Positions 23,501 to 35,365 of a stretch of 64,000 nucleotides of DNA are shown piece after piece. Below the pieces are notes generated by a model, which had not been told where the DNA came from, ran no database searches, and saw nothing but the letters and a program-made list of their open reading frames with translations. A program made the position numbers and the translations under genes. Every line of letters starts with the position of its first letter. Position 1 is the stretch's first letter. The DNA comes from Mactra quadrangularis (Eukaryota; Mollusca; Bivalvia; Venerida; Mactridae): the NCBI GenBank assembly GCA_025267735.1, contig CM046309.1, positions 35,935,202 to 35,999,201 of the forward strand. Direction: 5' to 3'.

Positions 23501-23736
23501 TCTGAATATCAATTGACCCAAACAGTGGGACAAGGTATTTTGATGAATATGCAACATTCCCGCTGAGTAAAATTATCATCTAGTAATGGTTATGTTTATA
23601 AATGTATATGTTTTCGGTAAAGACATATGTCTCCTAGGTAAAGGACAAATTTGGTAATAAACCATGCTGTATTCTTAGTAAAAATACTATGTGACATGAT
23701 ATTTTTGCAATTGCTTAACTTAACGCGAAACGGCTG
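20520..23736. mobile_element. 3.2-kb TIR element inserted in a SINE
   Basis: Perfect 28-bp inverted repeats begin CAGCCGTTTCGCGTTAAGTT (20520-20547 and 23709-23736). TATA flanks both sides (20516-20519, 23737-23740), and the uninterrupted SINE sequence GGTTATAGAC has it once. The interior has no long reading frame and contains nine copies of GTAACGTAATTCAC or close variants in both orientations. It is non-autonomous; the class is unclear (CAG ends with a 4-bp or TA-type duplication). Confidence 0.85.
20711..23350. repeat. Nine interspersed copies of a 14-bp motif
   Basis: GTAACGTAATTCAC, allowing one mismatch, occurs at 21091-21104, 21448-21461, 22977-22990, 22992-23005, 23150-23163 and 23337-23350. 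Its complement occurs at 20711-20724, 22627-22640 and 22647-22660. All lie inside the 20520-23736 element. They are probably binding sites for a trans-acting transposase, as subterminal repeats are in several DNA transposons; this is inference. Confidence 0.8.
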
Positions 23737-23839
23737 TATAGACAAAGGTCCAGGAAAGCTAGGTTAGGTGCGCTGGAGGCCGTAAAATGACCTAAATTTT
23801 GTTGTCACGGCGTTAAACCAAGTAAAAAAAGTTATGTAA
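23737..23839 (+). mobile_element. tRNA-derived SINE, 3' part (split)
   Basis: TATAGACAAAGGTCCAGGAA resumes the SINE broken at 20519. It runs through AGGTTAGGTGCGCTGG and CGGCGTTAAACC to an A-run. The closing TSD GTTATGTAA at 23831-23839 equals 20313-20321, proving that both halves were one insertion. The flanks either side correspond to continuous sequence upstream of C1q copy 2 (16730-16840). Confidence 0.88.
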
Positions 23840-24308
23840 CATTCATATTCATTAAAATTGTCATTTTCAGAACAATGTTTTACGGCTTTCAAAATGTTTC
23901 TTTGCAGTTTTGAAAGTTTAAGAAAATATGATACAATTGTATTTAAGTGTGATTTTGTGAACAACCAGCTTTAAAACATCGTGTCAGATTTGCACGAGTT
24001 GACTCGATGTTTTATGATAACGAAAAACAACGAACGTCATACACAATTATGTCATATGTTATATACATTGATATGTTTGTTCAATGATAATAGTCAAAGC
24101 TAGTCACTGTTTAACAATGGTACCATGCTCTCATATTTTATAAATATCGGTATCACTGACAAAAACACTGACACCATAAACAAAGAAGAATTATCCGACC
24201 GCCACAGATTATAAAATATTTTCTTGACTGTTTTCAGTACTCGCCTGACCTTTATACCCACATGGAAGATTGGATTTATCCAAATGAGTTGCCTCTTTGT
24301 ATAAAGTC

Positions 24309-24352
24309 TTTATTATTATCATTATCATTATTATCATTATTATTATATTACC
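24309..24352. repeat. Imperfect ATT/ATC microsatellite
   Basis: A run of TTATTA and ATC triplets interrupts a stretch otherwise homologous to the region downstream of C1q copy 3 (18050-18100). Confidence 0.7.
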
Positions 24353-24482
24353 GGATAATCGAATTCAAAGTCATGAGTATGTGCGACTGTCGCGGTTTAT
24401 AAATCAATACAAGATATTTGAAGTATTATTTCAGATATACATGTAGATAAGTAACTCAAATGTTTTATTTGTTTAAAAAACT

Positions 24483-24488
24483 TTTATT
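24483..24488 (-). promoter_or_regulatory. Poly(A) signal of C1q copy 4
   Basis: Minus-strand AATAAA, 33 bases beyond the TAA stop of copy 4. Confidence 0.5.
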
Positions 24489-24520
24489 GTGTTGCATTAC
24501 GGCTTCAACATTAAACTCAG

Positions 24521-25963
24521 TTAAAAAAGAAGCCATCCAGAAAATGTAGTCAAATGATATTGAGTATCATGTACGTTACATCCGTTCCCGACAATTTTTC
24601 TAATAAATACGTGATCTCCTGCGTCCACGTGAATAATGGCTACTGCAGTAGCTTGAGCCACTAATGAATTATAGTAATTATCAGCGAATGAATAGGCCTT
24701 TGATACGCCATTGACAACCAATTCCGAGATGTAATGATCAAGTCTAACAGCAGTCGTCCAAGTGAAAACATAGAAGCCGGAATTGGGAACAATATAAATG
24801 CCATCGTTTGGATTATAACCGTTTCCTTCGTCTGTAATTTCCATGCTGAAAACAACAATTTCATGATCATGGAGACATGGTTTACCATTAATGACAGCAT
24901 AAAACGCAATAGGTGTCTCAGCACTTTCTCCTGAAGAATAAACAGAACGAGTTCATATTTTTACTGCACTTTATATACATGTATACGTACGTTAAGTTTA
25001 TCTATTAATTAATGTATAAATGTATTATTCAAAATGATATGCTGAATCGGGGGTCAACCCTTCCACTATTAAACACACCATTGATGAAGTTCTGACTCAG
25101 ATACAAACTATTTTGACCAATTCAGCAATTGTTATTGCCGGCGATACTTCCACATATATAGCTATGGTACTTACATGTATATTGATAAAAGTTATTTTGC
25201 ATACCCCGTATTAACAGCAACCAACGATTTTTCTTTGCCATTTAAGTGCCGTGAAATCCAGTCCTTATAGCGCTGTATTAGATAGAATGTTTCAGATATA
25301 GTTTCCGGAAATATGTATCACATTCATAATAAATAAAAAAAATGGTTAGTTTCGTTCACTTTTGAAATCTTTGCTTTGACTTAATGTCCTTTGGTTCGAG
25401 TGGAAAATAGGTACAGCGCAAATCTAATTAAAACCCGATTTAAAGTTTTCCGCTCGCCTACTCGCTAATTTACGACAACTTTCTACAGGATATCTGTTTA
25501 CGGAGATTGGTACATCGCATACAGTAATTTATTTGCCATGAAATGTTCAGTTGATGGATTGTAACCTTCCTCATTATATACCGGTATATACACACAAAAT
25601 TAATGAAATTACCAACTTACGTCTACGAAAATTTCTTGTACTCAATGCAGCATTGTGTATTGTTGAATTATGGATCAATTCAACGTTGGCAGGAGCTTTC
25701 TGTGCAGATTCTGAATCCTCAAACATTTTTTGCGTGTTATGGTGGAAGTCGTCGTCTGGTTTTATAGAATCGCGTAGCTGTTGCTTTAAATTATTGACTT
25801 GGGTTTTAATGTCCATATTTTTGCGTTTTAAATCATCAATTTCTTGACGCTGAATCTGAATAACCTTTTCTAAAGCCAGTAACCGTTTTTCAAATGTTTC
25901 ATCACTTTTTACACACGACAAAAAGCAAAGAAAAAGTACTAAAACCAAATACTGTCCATTCAT
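24521..25963 (-). CDS. Secreted coiled-coil C1q domain protein (array copy 4)
   Basis: Exons 25621-25963 and 24521-24930 give 753 nt and 250 residues. The intron is 690 bp, phase 1, GTAAGT...TTCAG. Start ATG at 25963 (MNGQYLVLVLFLCFLSCVKS, signal peptide). A short heptad coiled coil follows (ETFEKRLLALEKVIQIQRQE, then a repeat-poor segment), then an HNSTIHNAAL linker and the C1q domain: TPIAFYAV, GIYIVPNSGFYVFTW, terminal FSGWLLF. The subtype (QRQEIDDLK, STRNFRRR, MEITDEGNGYNPNDG) pairs it with truncated copy 2. The only clean difference at the splice junction is RES instead of RGS. Likely role as for the other copies: a secreted oligomeric recognition protein. The frame is intact. It is the first gene of the minus-strand array. 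Confidence 0.9.
25425..25512. repeat. Dispersed repeat fragment in the copy 4 intron
   Basis: On the minus strand it contains AATCTCCGTAAACAGATATC, then GCGAGTAGGCGAGCGGAAAA. The same two ends bracket 48935-49330, where about 300 bp lie between them. It is an internally deleted copy of a dispersed repeat. Confidence 0.55.
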
Positions 25964-26303
25964 TTTCAAATTTTCACTTTTTAGACCTTTGGAACAGTTG
26001 ACAGTCGAGTTGAAATATGTGAACGAGCCCTTTAAAAACAGTTAAGTGTTGACCTGAAGTTCTATGATAATGAAGAAGTATTTGAACTTAAAAACAAAAC
26101 ATCGCGAACAATTGCGTCATATATCTTAAAACAATTGTAGGTTAGTTCGATAAAAGGTCAAAGTTTGTCACCGATGATTATAAGCAACCCCTATACCACA
26201 ACATGCTTCTTACAGGTATTTTATAAAAACAAGTAGTGCATTTATGTTGTCTGCACATGTTGCAGTTTATAACATCTAAGTTAAGTATCCATGGGGCAGG
26301 AGA

Positions 26304-26872
26304 TATATACTTAACGAAAGTTCTAAGTACACCGATTTCAATGTTGTTAAAAATTTTCATTTTTCAACATTTATGTCCGATCGTTAATGGAAATGTGTAC
26401 AGGGCTATACTGCCGTCTGCTTGCATGGTTTTCATGCTTCTTAGTTGATGCAAAATTGGCTTTGTCGTGCATTCGCAGAAAAGCGGAAATGTGCACGTGC
26501 TTATCGTGCAAAAATTGCACGTTGTCAGTTTTAGTGAAAATCATTAGTGTGTTGATAAGCACAACGAAAAATCAAGAAATTTCTCGAATGTCACTCCAAG
26601 AACGAGAAATTACCATATTCTTTTTCCAGACGGTGCGTCACCTGCAGAATAAGTCTTCTAATTGCAATGTTTTCCGTTCAATCAAAACAATAAGAAAAAT
26701 TTCCCATATCAATGCATGCACGACAAAAAACGGTTTTGTATTGATAAGGTAGCATGAAAACCATGAAAGCAAAGGTCAGTATGGTCCAAAACATATCTCC
26801 ATCATCGATCAGACTTTAATATTGAAAAATAAGACTGAAATCGGAGTACTTAGCAGTTTCGTTAAGTATATG
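26304..26872. mobile_element. Fold-back MITE upstream of C1q copy 4
   Basis: The arms begin ATATACTTAACGAAA on both ends (26304 on, and the complement ending about 26872). They stay alignable, with indels, for about 150 bp (CTAAGTAC, CCGATTTCA, CATGGTTTTCATGCT). The centre has small palindromes such as GTGCACGTGC. No coding capacity; no TSD could be fixed. Confidence 0.65.
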
Positions 26873-26980
26873 TTAGTTTTCTGTTTGAACCATTGTTTAT
26901 TCGTGTTACACTTATATTGAGAAGTCTATGACTCGTAGAAAGAATTTTCTGAACATGAGATATTTTAAACAATCTACTTA

Positions 26981-27562
26981 AAGTAACCATCTGTTAAGTA
27001 CAGTGACATACAAACTAGGTTATCGTAACGATCCCATTCTAATTAGGCCCTACTTTTTAAATATTTTCTCATTTTAAGTACATTACACATTTACATCAAA
27101 TTAGTATAAGAAATTATAGCACATACAGAAATATTTTTCGAATATTAATAATTTAATTTTATACCATATAAATTTTATTTTTTTACCACATGAATGTTTA
27201 ATTATAGAACATAAATATGAAATTATCATTATCATGATGAATCTGGTGACAAAATACGTTTGAATAATATAAACTAGAACTGAGGATTAATATGCTGGAT
27301 ACTTTTATTTTATGTAGGGGTAGTGAATAATATTCACTGAACTCTTTTATTTCAGAACGTTTTTGCCATCTGCCTTCTTCAGTTGATACTTCCTGTGTGT
27401 GTGTTATGAATTCATGCAGTTGTCTTATACAAATTTAATGTAAATGTGCCATGCACTTTAAATGAGAATATATTAAGTTAATATAAAGTAGGGCCTAATT
27501 AGAAAGGGATCGTTACGATAGCCTATTTTGAACGTAACTGTACTGAAACAGATGGTTACTTT
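26981..27562. repeat. Inverted-repeat element with ~75-bp arms
   Basis: AAGTAACCATCTGTT...GGTTATCGTAACGATCCC...TAATTAGGCCCTACTTT (26981-27056) is repeated in complement at 27485-27562. The left arm and part of the interior also appear once upstream of C1q copy 2 (17050-17240). MITE-like; TSD not resolved. Confidence 0.6.
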
Positions 27563-28232
27563 ACGTTAGGGCTGCGGATCGTCAAGCAAGTGGTGATGCA
27601 ATCCGAACCACGATTTTTGTAAAAAGATTCACAAATCGAATCACCGGTTAATGAAAAAGCATACAGGAATTCATATATACAACACATATACATGAATATT
27701 CAACTTATGATAATAAGGAAATATAAACTTGTTGTGGCAATATCGATAATATAATACATAATACAATGCATGTACTACGTAGATCTGAAAATGATAGATG
27801 TCTACAAAACATTCACTCTGGTTTGCTATAAAAGTGTTTGAATTCGCAACTTGAGTATCTATAGTCACAATATAAATAAATGTATGGAAATGACAATCAA
27901 AAGTCGAAAACCCGAGTACAATGTCTAAATCTTTGTTTTTACAAACTACAAGTATTTTAACAGACACATTATAGCAATGACTTCCTTTTAACTTCCCGAA
28001 TTATTTCATACCCAACTTTTAGACCCATCAAAATTTTCTATTAGTAATAGAAAGGCTTCCCATTCTTTTTCTTCTTCCAGTTACTGCACAAGATCCCTCT
28101 CTGGGTTCATGGAAGGACATATAATGCGCACGATGTCGCATTTCATAGACTTAAAATAAGCACTATGTCACTATTGCTTTGATCAGTATAGTGTCCTCTT
28201 TAATGGGTGCATTTTAGCTAGGCCTCCTCACG
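27563..28232. other. Intergenic DNA
   Basis: AT-rich sequence without a supported gene. A minus-strand frame at 27671-27967 has no recognisable content. Confidence 0.45.
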
Positions 28233-31200
28233 TATGTGAAGTTAGCCGTAACAGCCGTAACAGCCGCACCAGCCGCAATACGGCTGATACGGCTGGCCGT
28301 AATATAGTATTGCGGCCGCAAATCACAGGAACGGTAAAAAGTAAAATCAATACAAAGATGATTTCAGGTGTTTATTGTTTAAATAACATTCATTCTTATA
28401 CAAAAAATGGTCACATGTCCAATGAAAAAAACAAATGTACATATAGACTCGTACCTATGTTTCTAAATGCAAAAATACGGGGGTTGTCACATTAAGATAG
28501 AAGCATGCAATGGGTCATGGGTCGCCGTTTTACGTAAACACGTAATTTAAGAAAAAATCATCAAAATATGCCAATATATTTATCAAATAGACACGAACCT
28601 TTGTTTCGGCTGGCTGTAACCCGGCTCAAGGGCGTAGACCAAAGAAACTGAATACACAAAAGTGAAGTTATAGTTATTCCTTTAAAAAAAACATGGGTTG
28701 TCATTCTCGGAAAACTCGTTTTTAGGAGAAATATTCATTTAAATATACAAATATATTTATCAAAATGACTCGAACCTCGGCTTGCTGTAACTTGGCTCAA
28801 GGGCGTAGATCTAACAAACTGAAAACACGGCAGTGATGATATAGTTATTCCCATTCAGACAACACATGTCGTCATTCTGGGAAAACTCGTTTTTTAGAAA
28901 AATATTTATCTAAATATGCCATTTTTTTATCATATAAACTCGAACCTCAGTTTCGGCTGGCTGTAAGCCGGCTCAAGGGCGTAGACCAAAGAAACTGAAT
29001 ACACGGAGGTGATGTTATAGTTATTCCCTTTCTGACAACATATGTCGTCATTCTGGGAAACTCGTTTTTTAGAAAAATATTCATCCAAATATGCCAATTT
29101 TTCTATGAAATCGACTCGAACCTAAGTTTCGACTGGCTGTAAGCCGGCTCAAGGGCGTAGATTAAATAAACTTAATACACGAAAGTGTTGTTATAGTTAT
29201 TCCTTTTCTGACAATGTATGTGGTCATTCTGGGAAAACTCGTTTTTGGGAGAAATATTCATCAAAGAATGCCAATATTTTATCAAATAGGTTCGAACCTC
29301 TGTTTAGGTTGGCTGTAACCCGGCTCAAGGGCGTAGACCAAAGAAACTGAATACACGGGAGTGTTGTTATAGTTATTCCTTTTCTCACAACATATGTCGT
29401 CATTCTGGGAAAACTCGTTTTTAGAAAAATATTTATCTGAATATGCCAATTTTTCTATTATACAAACTCGAACCTCAGTTTCGGCTGGCTGTTAGCCGGC
29501 TCAAGGGCGTAGACCAAAGAAACTGAATACACGGAAGTGATGTTACAGTTATTCCCATTCTGACAATATATGTCGTCATTCCGGTAAAACTCGTTTTTGG
29601 GAGAAATATTCATCCAAATTTGCCAATATTTTATCAAATAGGTTCGAACCTCTGTTTAGGTTGGCTGTACCCCGGCTCAAGGACGTAAACCAAAGAACCT
29701 GAATACACGGGAGTGTTGTTATAGTTATTCCCTTTCTGACAACATATGTCGTCATTCTGGGAAAACTCATTTTTGGGAGAAATATTCGTCCAAATATGCC
29801 AATATTTCTATCAAATAGACTCGAAACTCTGTTTCGGCCGGCTGTAACCCGGCTCAATGGCGTAAACCAAAGAAACTGAAAACACGAAAGTGATGTTATA
29901 GTGTTTACCTTTCTGACAACATATGTCGTCAATCTGGGAAAACTCGTTTTTAGGAGAGGTATTCATCCAAATTAAATGCAAATACTTCTATCAAATAGGC
30001 TCGAGACTCTGTTTTGGCTGGGTGTAACCCGGCGCAAGGGCATAGACCTAACAAACTGAATACACGGAAGTGATGTTATAGTTATTCCTTTTCTGACAAC
30101 ATATGTCGTCATTCTTGGAAAACTCGTTTTTTAGAAAAATATTTATCTAAATATGCCAATTTTTCTATCATATAAACTCGAACCTCAGTTTCGGCTGGCT
30201 GTAAGCCGGCTCAAGGGCGTAGACCATAGAAACTGGATTCACGAAAGTGATGTATAGTTATTCCCTTTCTGACAACATATGTCGTCATTCTGGGAAAACT
30301 CGTTTTTGGGAGAAATATTCATCCAAATATGCCAATATTTTATAAAATAGGTTCGAACTTCTGATTAGGTTGGCTGTAACCCGGCTCAAAGGCGTAGACT
30401 AAAAAACTGAATACATGGGAGTGTTGTTATAGTTATTCTCTTTTTGACAACATATATCGTCATTCTGGGAAAACTTGTTTTTTGGGAGAAAAATTCATCC
30501 AAATATGCCGATATTTTATCAAATTGGTTCGAACATCTGTTTAGGTTGGCTGAAACCCGGCTCAAGGGCGTAGTCCTAACAAACTGAATACACAGGAGTG
30601 TTGTTATAGTTATTCCCTTTCTGACAACATATGTCGTCATTCTGGGAAATTTCGTTTTTAGGAGAAATATTCATCCAAATATGCCAATATTTCTATCAAA
30701 TAGGTTCGAACCTCAGTTTCGGCTGGCTGTAAACCGGCTCAAGGGCGTAAACCAAAGAACCTGAATACACGGGAGAGTTGTTATAGTTATTCCCTTTCTG
30801 ACAACACATGTCGTCATTCTGGCAAAACTCGTTTTTGGGAGAAATATTCATCCAAATATGCCAATATTTCAATCAAATAGGTTCGAACCTTTGTTAAGGT
30901 TGGCTGTAACCCGGCTCAAAGGCGTATACCAAAGAAACTGAAAACACGGGAGTGTTGTTATAGTTATTCTCTTTTTGACAACATATGTCGTCATTCTGGG
31001 AAAACTCGTTTTTGGGAGAAATATTCATCCAAATATGCCAATATTTCTATCAAATAGGTTCGAACCTCTGTTTAGGTTGGCTGTAACCCGTTTCAAGGGC
31101 GTAGACCAAAGAAACTAAATACACGGAAGTGATGTTATAGTTATTCCCTTTCTGACAACATATATCGTTATTCTTGGAAAACTCGTTTTTTAGAAAAATA

Positions 31201-33551
31201 TTCATCCAAATATGCCAATTTTTCTATCAAATAGACTCGAACATCAGTTTTGACTGTCTGTTACCCAGCCCAAGGGCGTAGACCTTAGAAGCGAAGTTCA
31301 CATATGTGATGTCAAAGTTATTCCCTTTCTGGCAAAATAGGTCGTCATTCTGGGAAAATTCGTTTTCAAGAGAAATGTTCATCCAAATATACCAATATTT
31401 CTATCTAATAGGCTCGAACCTCAGTTTCGGCTGTCTCTTACCCGGCCCAAGGGCGTAGACCTAAGAAGCTAAGTTTACATATGTGATCGCTAAGTTATTC
31501 ACTATCTTGCAAAATAGGTGGTCATTCTGGGAAAACTCGTTTTCAAGAGAAATGTTCATCCAAATATGCCTATATTTCTATCCAATAGGCTCGCCTCTCA
31601 GTTTTGACTGTCTGTTACCCAGCCCAAGGGCGTAGACCTTAGAAGCGAAGTTCACATATGTGTTATCAAAGTTATTCCCTATCTTGCAAAATAGGTTGTC
31701 ATTCTGTGAAAATTCGTTTTCAAGAGAAATGATCATCCAAATATGCCAATATTTCTATCCAATAGGCTCGCCCCTCAGTTTCGGCTGTCTGTTATCCGGC
31801 CCAAGGGCGTAGACCTTAGAAGCGAAGTTCACAAAAGTGATGTCAAAGTTATTCCCTGTCTGGCAAAATAGGTCGTCATTCTGGAAAAACTCGTTTTTGG
31901 GAGGAATGTTCATCCAAATATGCCAATATTTCTATCTAATAGGCTCAAACCTCAGTTATGACTGTCTGTTACCCGGCCCATTGGCGTAGACCTTAGATGC
32001 ATATTTAACGATTGTGCAGCTATAGTTATTTTCTTTTTGGCAAAATAGGTCGTCATTCTGGGGAAACTCGTTTTCAAGAGAAATGTTCATCCAAATATGC
32101 CAATTTTTCTATCTAATAGGCTCGAACCTCAGTTTCGACTGTCTGTTACCCGGCCCAACGGCGTAGACCTAAGATGCGAAGTTAACGAATGTGAAGCTAT
32201 AGTTATTTTCTTTTTGGCAAAATAGGTCGTCAATCTGGGGAAACTCGTTTTCAAGAGAAATGTTCATCCAAATATGCCAATTTTTCTATCTAATAGGCTC
32301 GAACCTCAGTTTCGGCTGTCTGTTACCCGGCCCAACGGCGTAGACCTAAGATGCGAAGTTAACGAATGTGAAGCTATAGTTACTTTCTTCTTGGCAAAAA
32401 AGGTCGTCATTCTGGGAAAACTCGTTTTCAAGAGAAATGTTCATCCAAATATGCCTATATTTCAATCCTATAGGCTCGCACCACAGTTCCGGCTGTCTCT
32501 TACCCAGCCCAAGGGCGTACACCTAAGAAGTGAAGTTCACATATGTGATGGCTAAGTTATTCCCTATCTTGCAAAATAGGTTGTCATTCTGGGAAAATTC
32601 GTTTTTAAGAAAAATGATCATCCAAATATGCCAATATTTTCTATCCAATAGGCTCGCCCCTCAGTTTCGGCTGTCTGTTATCCGGCCCCAGGGCGTAGAC
32701 ATTAGAAGCGAAGTTCACATATGTGATGTCAAAGTTATTCCTTATCTGACTAAATTGGTGGTTATTCTGGGAAAACTCTTTTTCAAGAGAAATGTTCATC
32801 CAAATATGCCAATATTTTTATCCAATAGGATCGCCCTTCAGTTTCGGCTGTCTGTTACCCGGCCCATGGGCGTAGCCCTTAGAAGCGAAGTTCACAAAAG
32901 TGATGTCAAAGTTATTACCTATCTGGCAAAATAGGTCGTCATTCTGAGGAAACTCGTTTTCAAGAGAAATGTTCATCCAAACATGCCAATATTTTTATCT
33001 AATAGGCTCGAACCTCAGTTTCGGCTGTCTGTTACCCAGCCCAAAGGCGTAGACCTAAGATGCGAAGTTAACGAATGTGCAGCTATAGTTACTTTCTTCT
33101 TGGCAAAATAGGTCGTCATTCTGGGAAAATTCGTTTTCATGAGAAATGTTCATCAAAATATGCCTATATTTCAATCCAATAGGCTCGCACTACAGGTCCG
33201 ACTGTCTCTTACCCGGCCCAAGGGCGTAGACTTAAGAAGCGGCGACCCATGACCCATTGCATGTTTCTGTCTTTATGTGACAACCCCCGTGGTCCGTATT
33301 TTTGCAATTAGAAACATAGGTACGAGTCTATATGTACATTTGATTTTTTCATTGGACATGTCACCATTTTTTGTATAAGAATGTATAAGAATGAATGTTA
33401 TTTAAATAATAAACACCTGAAATCATCTTTGTATTGATTTTACTTTTTACCATTCCTGTGATTTGCGGCCGCAATACTATATTACGGCCAGCCGTATCAG
33501 CCGTATTACGGCTGGTGCGGCTGTTACGGCTGTTACGGCTAACTTCACATA
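28233..33551. mobile_element. TIR element carrying a satellite array
   Basis: Near-identical inverted repeats of about 295 bp (28233-28527) and 312 bp (33240-33551) start TATGTGAAGTTAGCCGTAAC and include a GCGGCCGC site each. The length difference comes from a small internal duplication near 33385 and another short insertion. TA is present at both outer edges, consistent with a TA target. Everything between is a tandem array. There is no coding sequence; frames seen in the array merely follow its repeat. Total 5.3 kb. The close match of the two ends points to recent activity or conversion. Confidence 0.85.
28528..33239. repeat. ~176-bp satellite, about 27 units in two blocks
   Basis: Landmarks such as GGCTGGCTGTAA recur at about 28608, 28779, 28955 and 29131, giving a period of 171-177 bp and about 27 units over 4.7 kb. 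Units share CGTCATTCTGGGAAAACTCG and ATCCAAATATGCCAATATTT. Up to about 31230 they read GGCTGGCTGTAACCCGGCTC with AAAGAAACTGAATACACGG. From about 31245 on they read GGCTGTCTGTTACCCGGCCC with AAGAAGCGAAGTTCAC and GGCAAAATAGG. Confidence 0.9.
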
Positions 33552-34597
33552 TGGTGTTTATTCAAACCATAAGCAGCCGACACAGTTCCGAGTAAAAACA
33601 CGATACTGTAGCATGTATGTTATGTATTATATTTATTATCAACGCACCTGTGCGTTGATATAAACAATTATCAAGATTTGAGCATTTTGTAGTCGACACC
33701 GGTTGTCTTAAGCCAATCAAAACTATGCATTTGAGGTCACATGATAAGAAAATGGCCGTGAGAAAGTAAAAAAAGGGGTGTGATAATGGACTCGTCTAGT
33801 TGTTGACTATAATCAAGCTGGCGCATAGTCAATAGCGGGCGTTAGCGGATGTTTAGGAAGGCTGCACACTACTAAATATTTTAGCGTACGGCGGAACGAT
33901 TTACCACATACTCCCCATACTTATTGTATGTTTAGGAAGGCTACACGCTACTAAATATTTTAGCGGACATAAACATTTTCACGCAAGTATTTTTGACCGG
34001 AAATAAGTAAAATTTACAAAGATAACTAATGAATAGTAAATAGAATTGTTCATCGAAATCAATATGCATTTTATATTCATAACATCCGCCCCGTTAGCAA
34101 ATGAATATTAACCACAAAATATATACATCTATGGAGAAGAAATCAAACACGGCTGAGCGTTGATTTCAAGCATTTTTGGAAATGCTAATACTTGTGTATG
34201 CATGTACATGTTTATAGTATTTTTACTAACAAACAAGCCGGCATCATGTGATTAGCATGATGTTGATCGACTATACACTCACGAAAAAGCATAAAAACGG
34301 CATCAAACTTAACAAATATTTATTTTAATTGGTCTAAGTAAAAATAACTTCCCGATGAGATGCATATACATCTATAATGTACTTGAACTTTAATCCGACT
34401 TCAAGCATTAATTTCCTTGTTTCTAATGTTAATTGACCTATGTCGGGTTATGTTCAAAAGTGCGAACTCCATAACACATAGACGGTGTACAGTCTATTAC
34501 GTGTCAATTACGTAATTGAACTTAGAAACTAACATTTGAGTTCATCTTGACATAGATATGATGGAATCTGATCTAGAGTTAGTGAGTCCAAATACAT
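33552..34597. other. Intergenic DNA
   Basis: No supported gene. A short phrase (GTTTAGGAAGGCT-CACACTACTAAATATTTTAGCG) occurs twice near 33850-33885 and 33927-33965 as a local direct duplication. Confidence 0.4.
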
Positions 34598-34605
34598 GTA
34601 TACAC

Positions 34606-35021
34606 TAGGGCTGTCACGATATACCGATATACCGGTACATTGCAATAAGCAACTGTGGCAATACGAACCGAGGTACGATTTTAACGTTCCGGTTTTTAGC
34701 GATATTTTAATATAAACTGAAAATTTTTCCTTTCGCGAGATAAAAGTAGCGAAACGACAGTTTTTCCATTGTTTATTCCATCTAACCTTAAGTTAGAAGA
34801 ATTTATCCGATTGGGGCGCGTCACAGTCCTAAATGATCTATATACTTAAAGAGGCTAAATTCTATCAGTAGCTTACATTTAAGAATTGAAATGTTTCTGT
34901 TAAATACAGCGCAGCCACAACGAATCTAAAAGCCCACAATATATCGTGGTACTTATCGCAATACGGTGCTAGCGTATTGCAGTATATCGCGATACACTTC
35001 TGGCGTATCGTGACAGCCCTA
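34606..35021. mobile_element. hAT-like MITE
   Basis: The 416-bp element has inverted ends TAGGGCTGTCACGATA (34606 on) and its complement ending at 35021. An 8-bp duplication, with one mismatch, flanks it: GTATACAC (34598-34605) and GTATAAAC (35022-35029). GGGCTGTCACGATA-type ends and an 8-bp TSD fit non-autonomous hAT elements. The interior is rich in GATATACCGATATACCGG-like inverted words. Non-coding. Confidence 0.8.
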
Positions 35022-35365
35022 GTATAAACACGAGATTTTTTGCGGTTAATCAAAACTAAGATACATGTACGTGTAGTTCCTAGTACAAAATTTCAAACAA
35101 TGTCGTTTAAACAATTATTGAACAATTGAGTAGACAAGTGTCCGGAAATGAAATGGCAGAACACGATATTGAGATATATTAACTTGTTACTGTTTACTGT
35201 TGATTAAACACATAGATATTTGTCTAGATAGTTATATATACATTGTATATTTCACACTTTAAAACTGAACAATATCATTCTTAGCTATAATTAGTTTGTT
35301 TAGTAATGTTTCATGTTCCAGTCATATAACCATTGTACAATGTATTCGTTAGTAGATAATACGTT

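Noticed and set aside
29576..32934. Several open frames of 80-134 codons on both strands within 29.5-33 kb
   Set aside because: They follow the ~176-bp satellite, whose unit is nearly a multiple of three, and repeat the same peptide. No gene evidence.
28528..33239. CRISPR-like array
   Set aside because: Units are contiguous 176-bp satellites without unique spacers, in a eukaryotic genome and bounded by TIRs.
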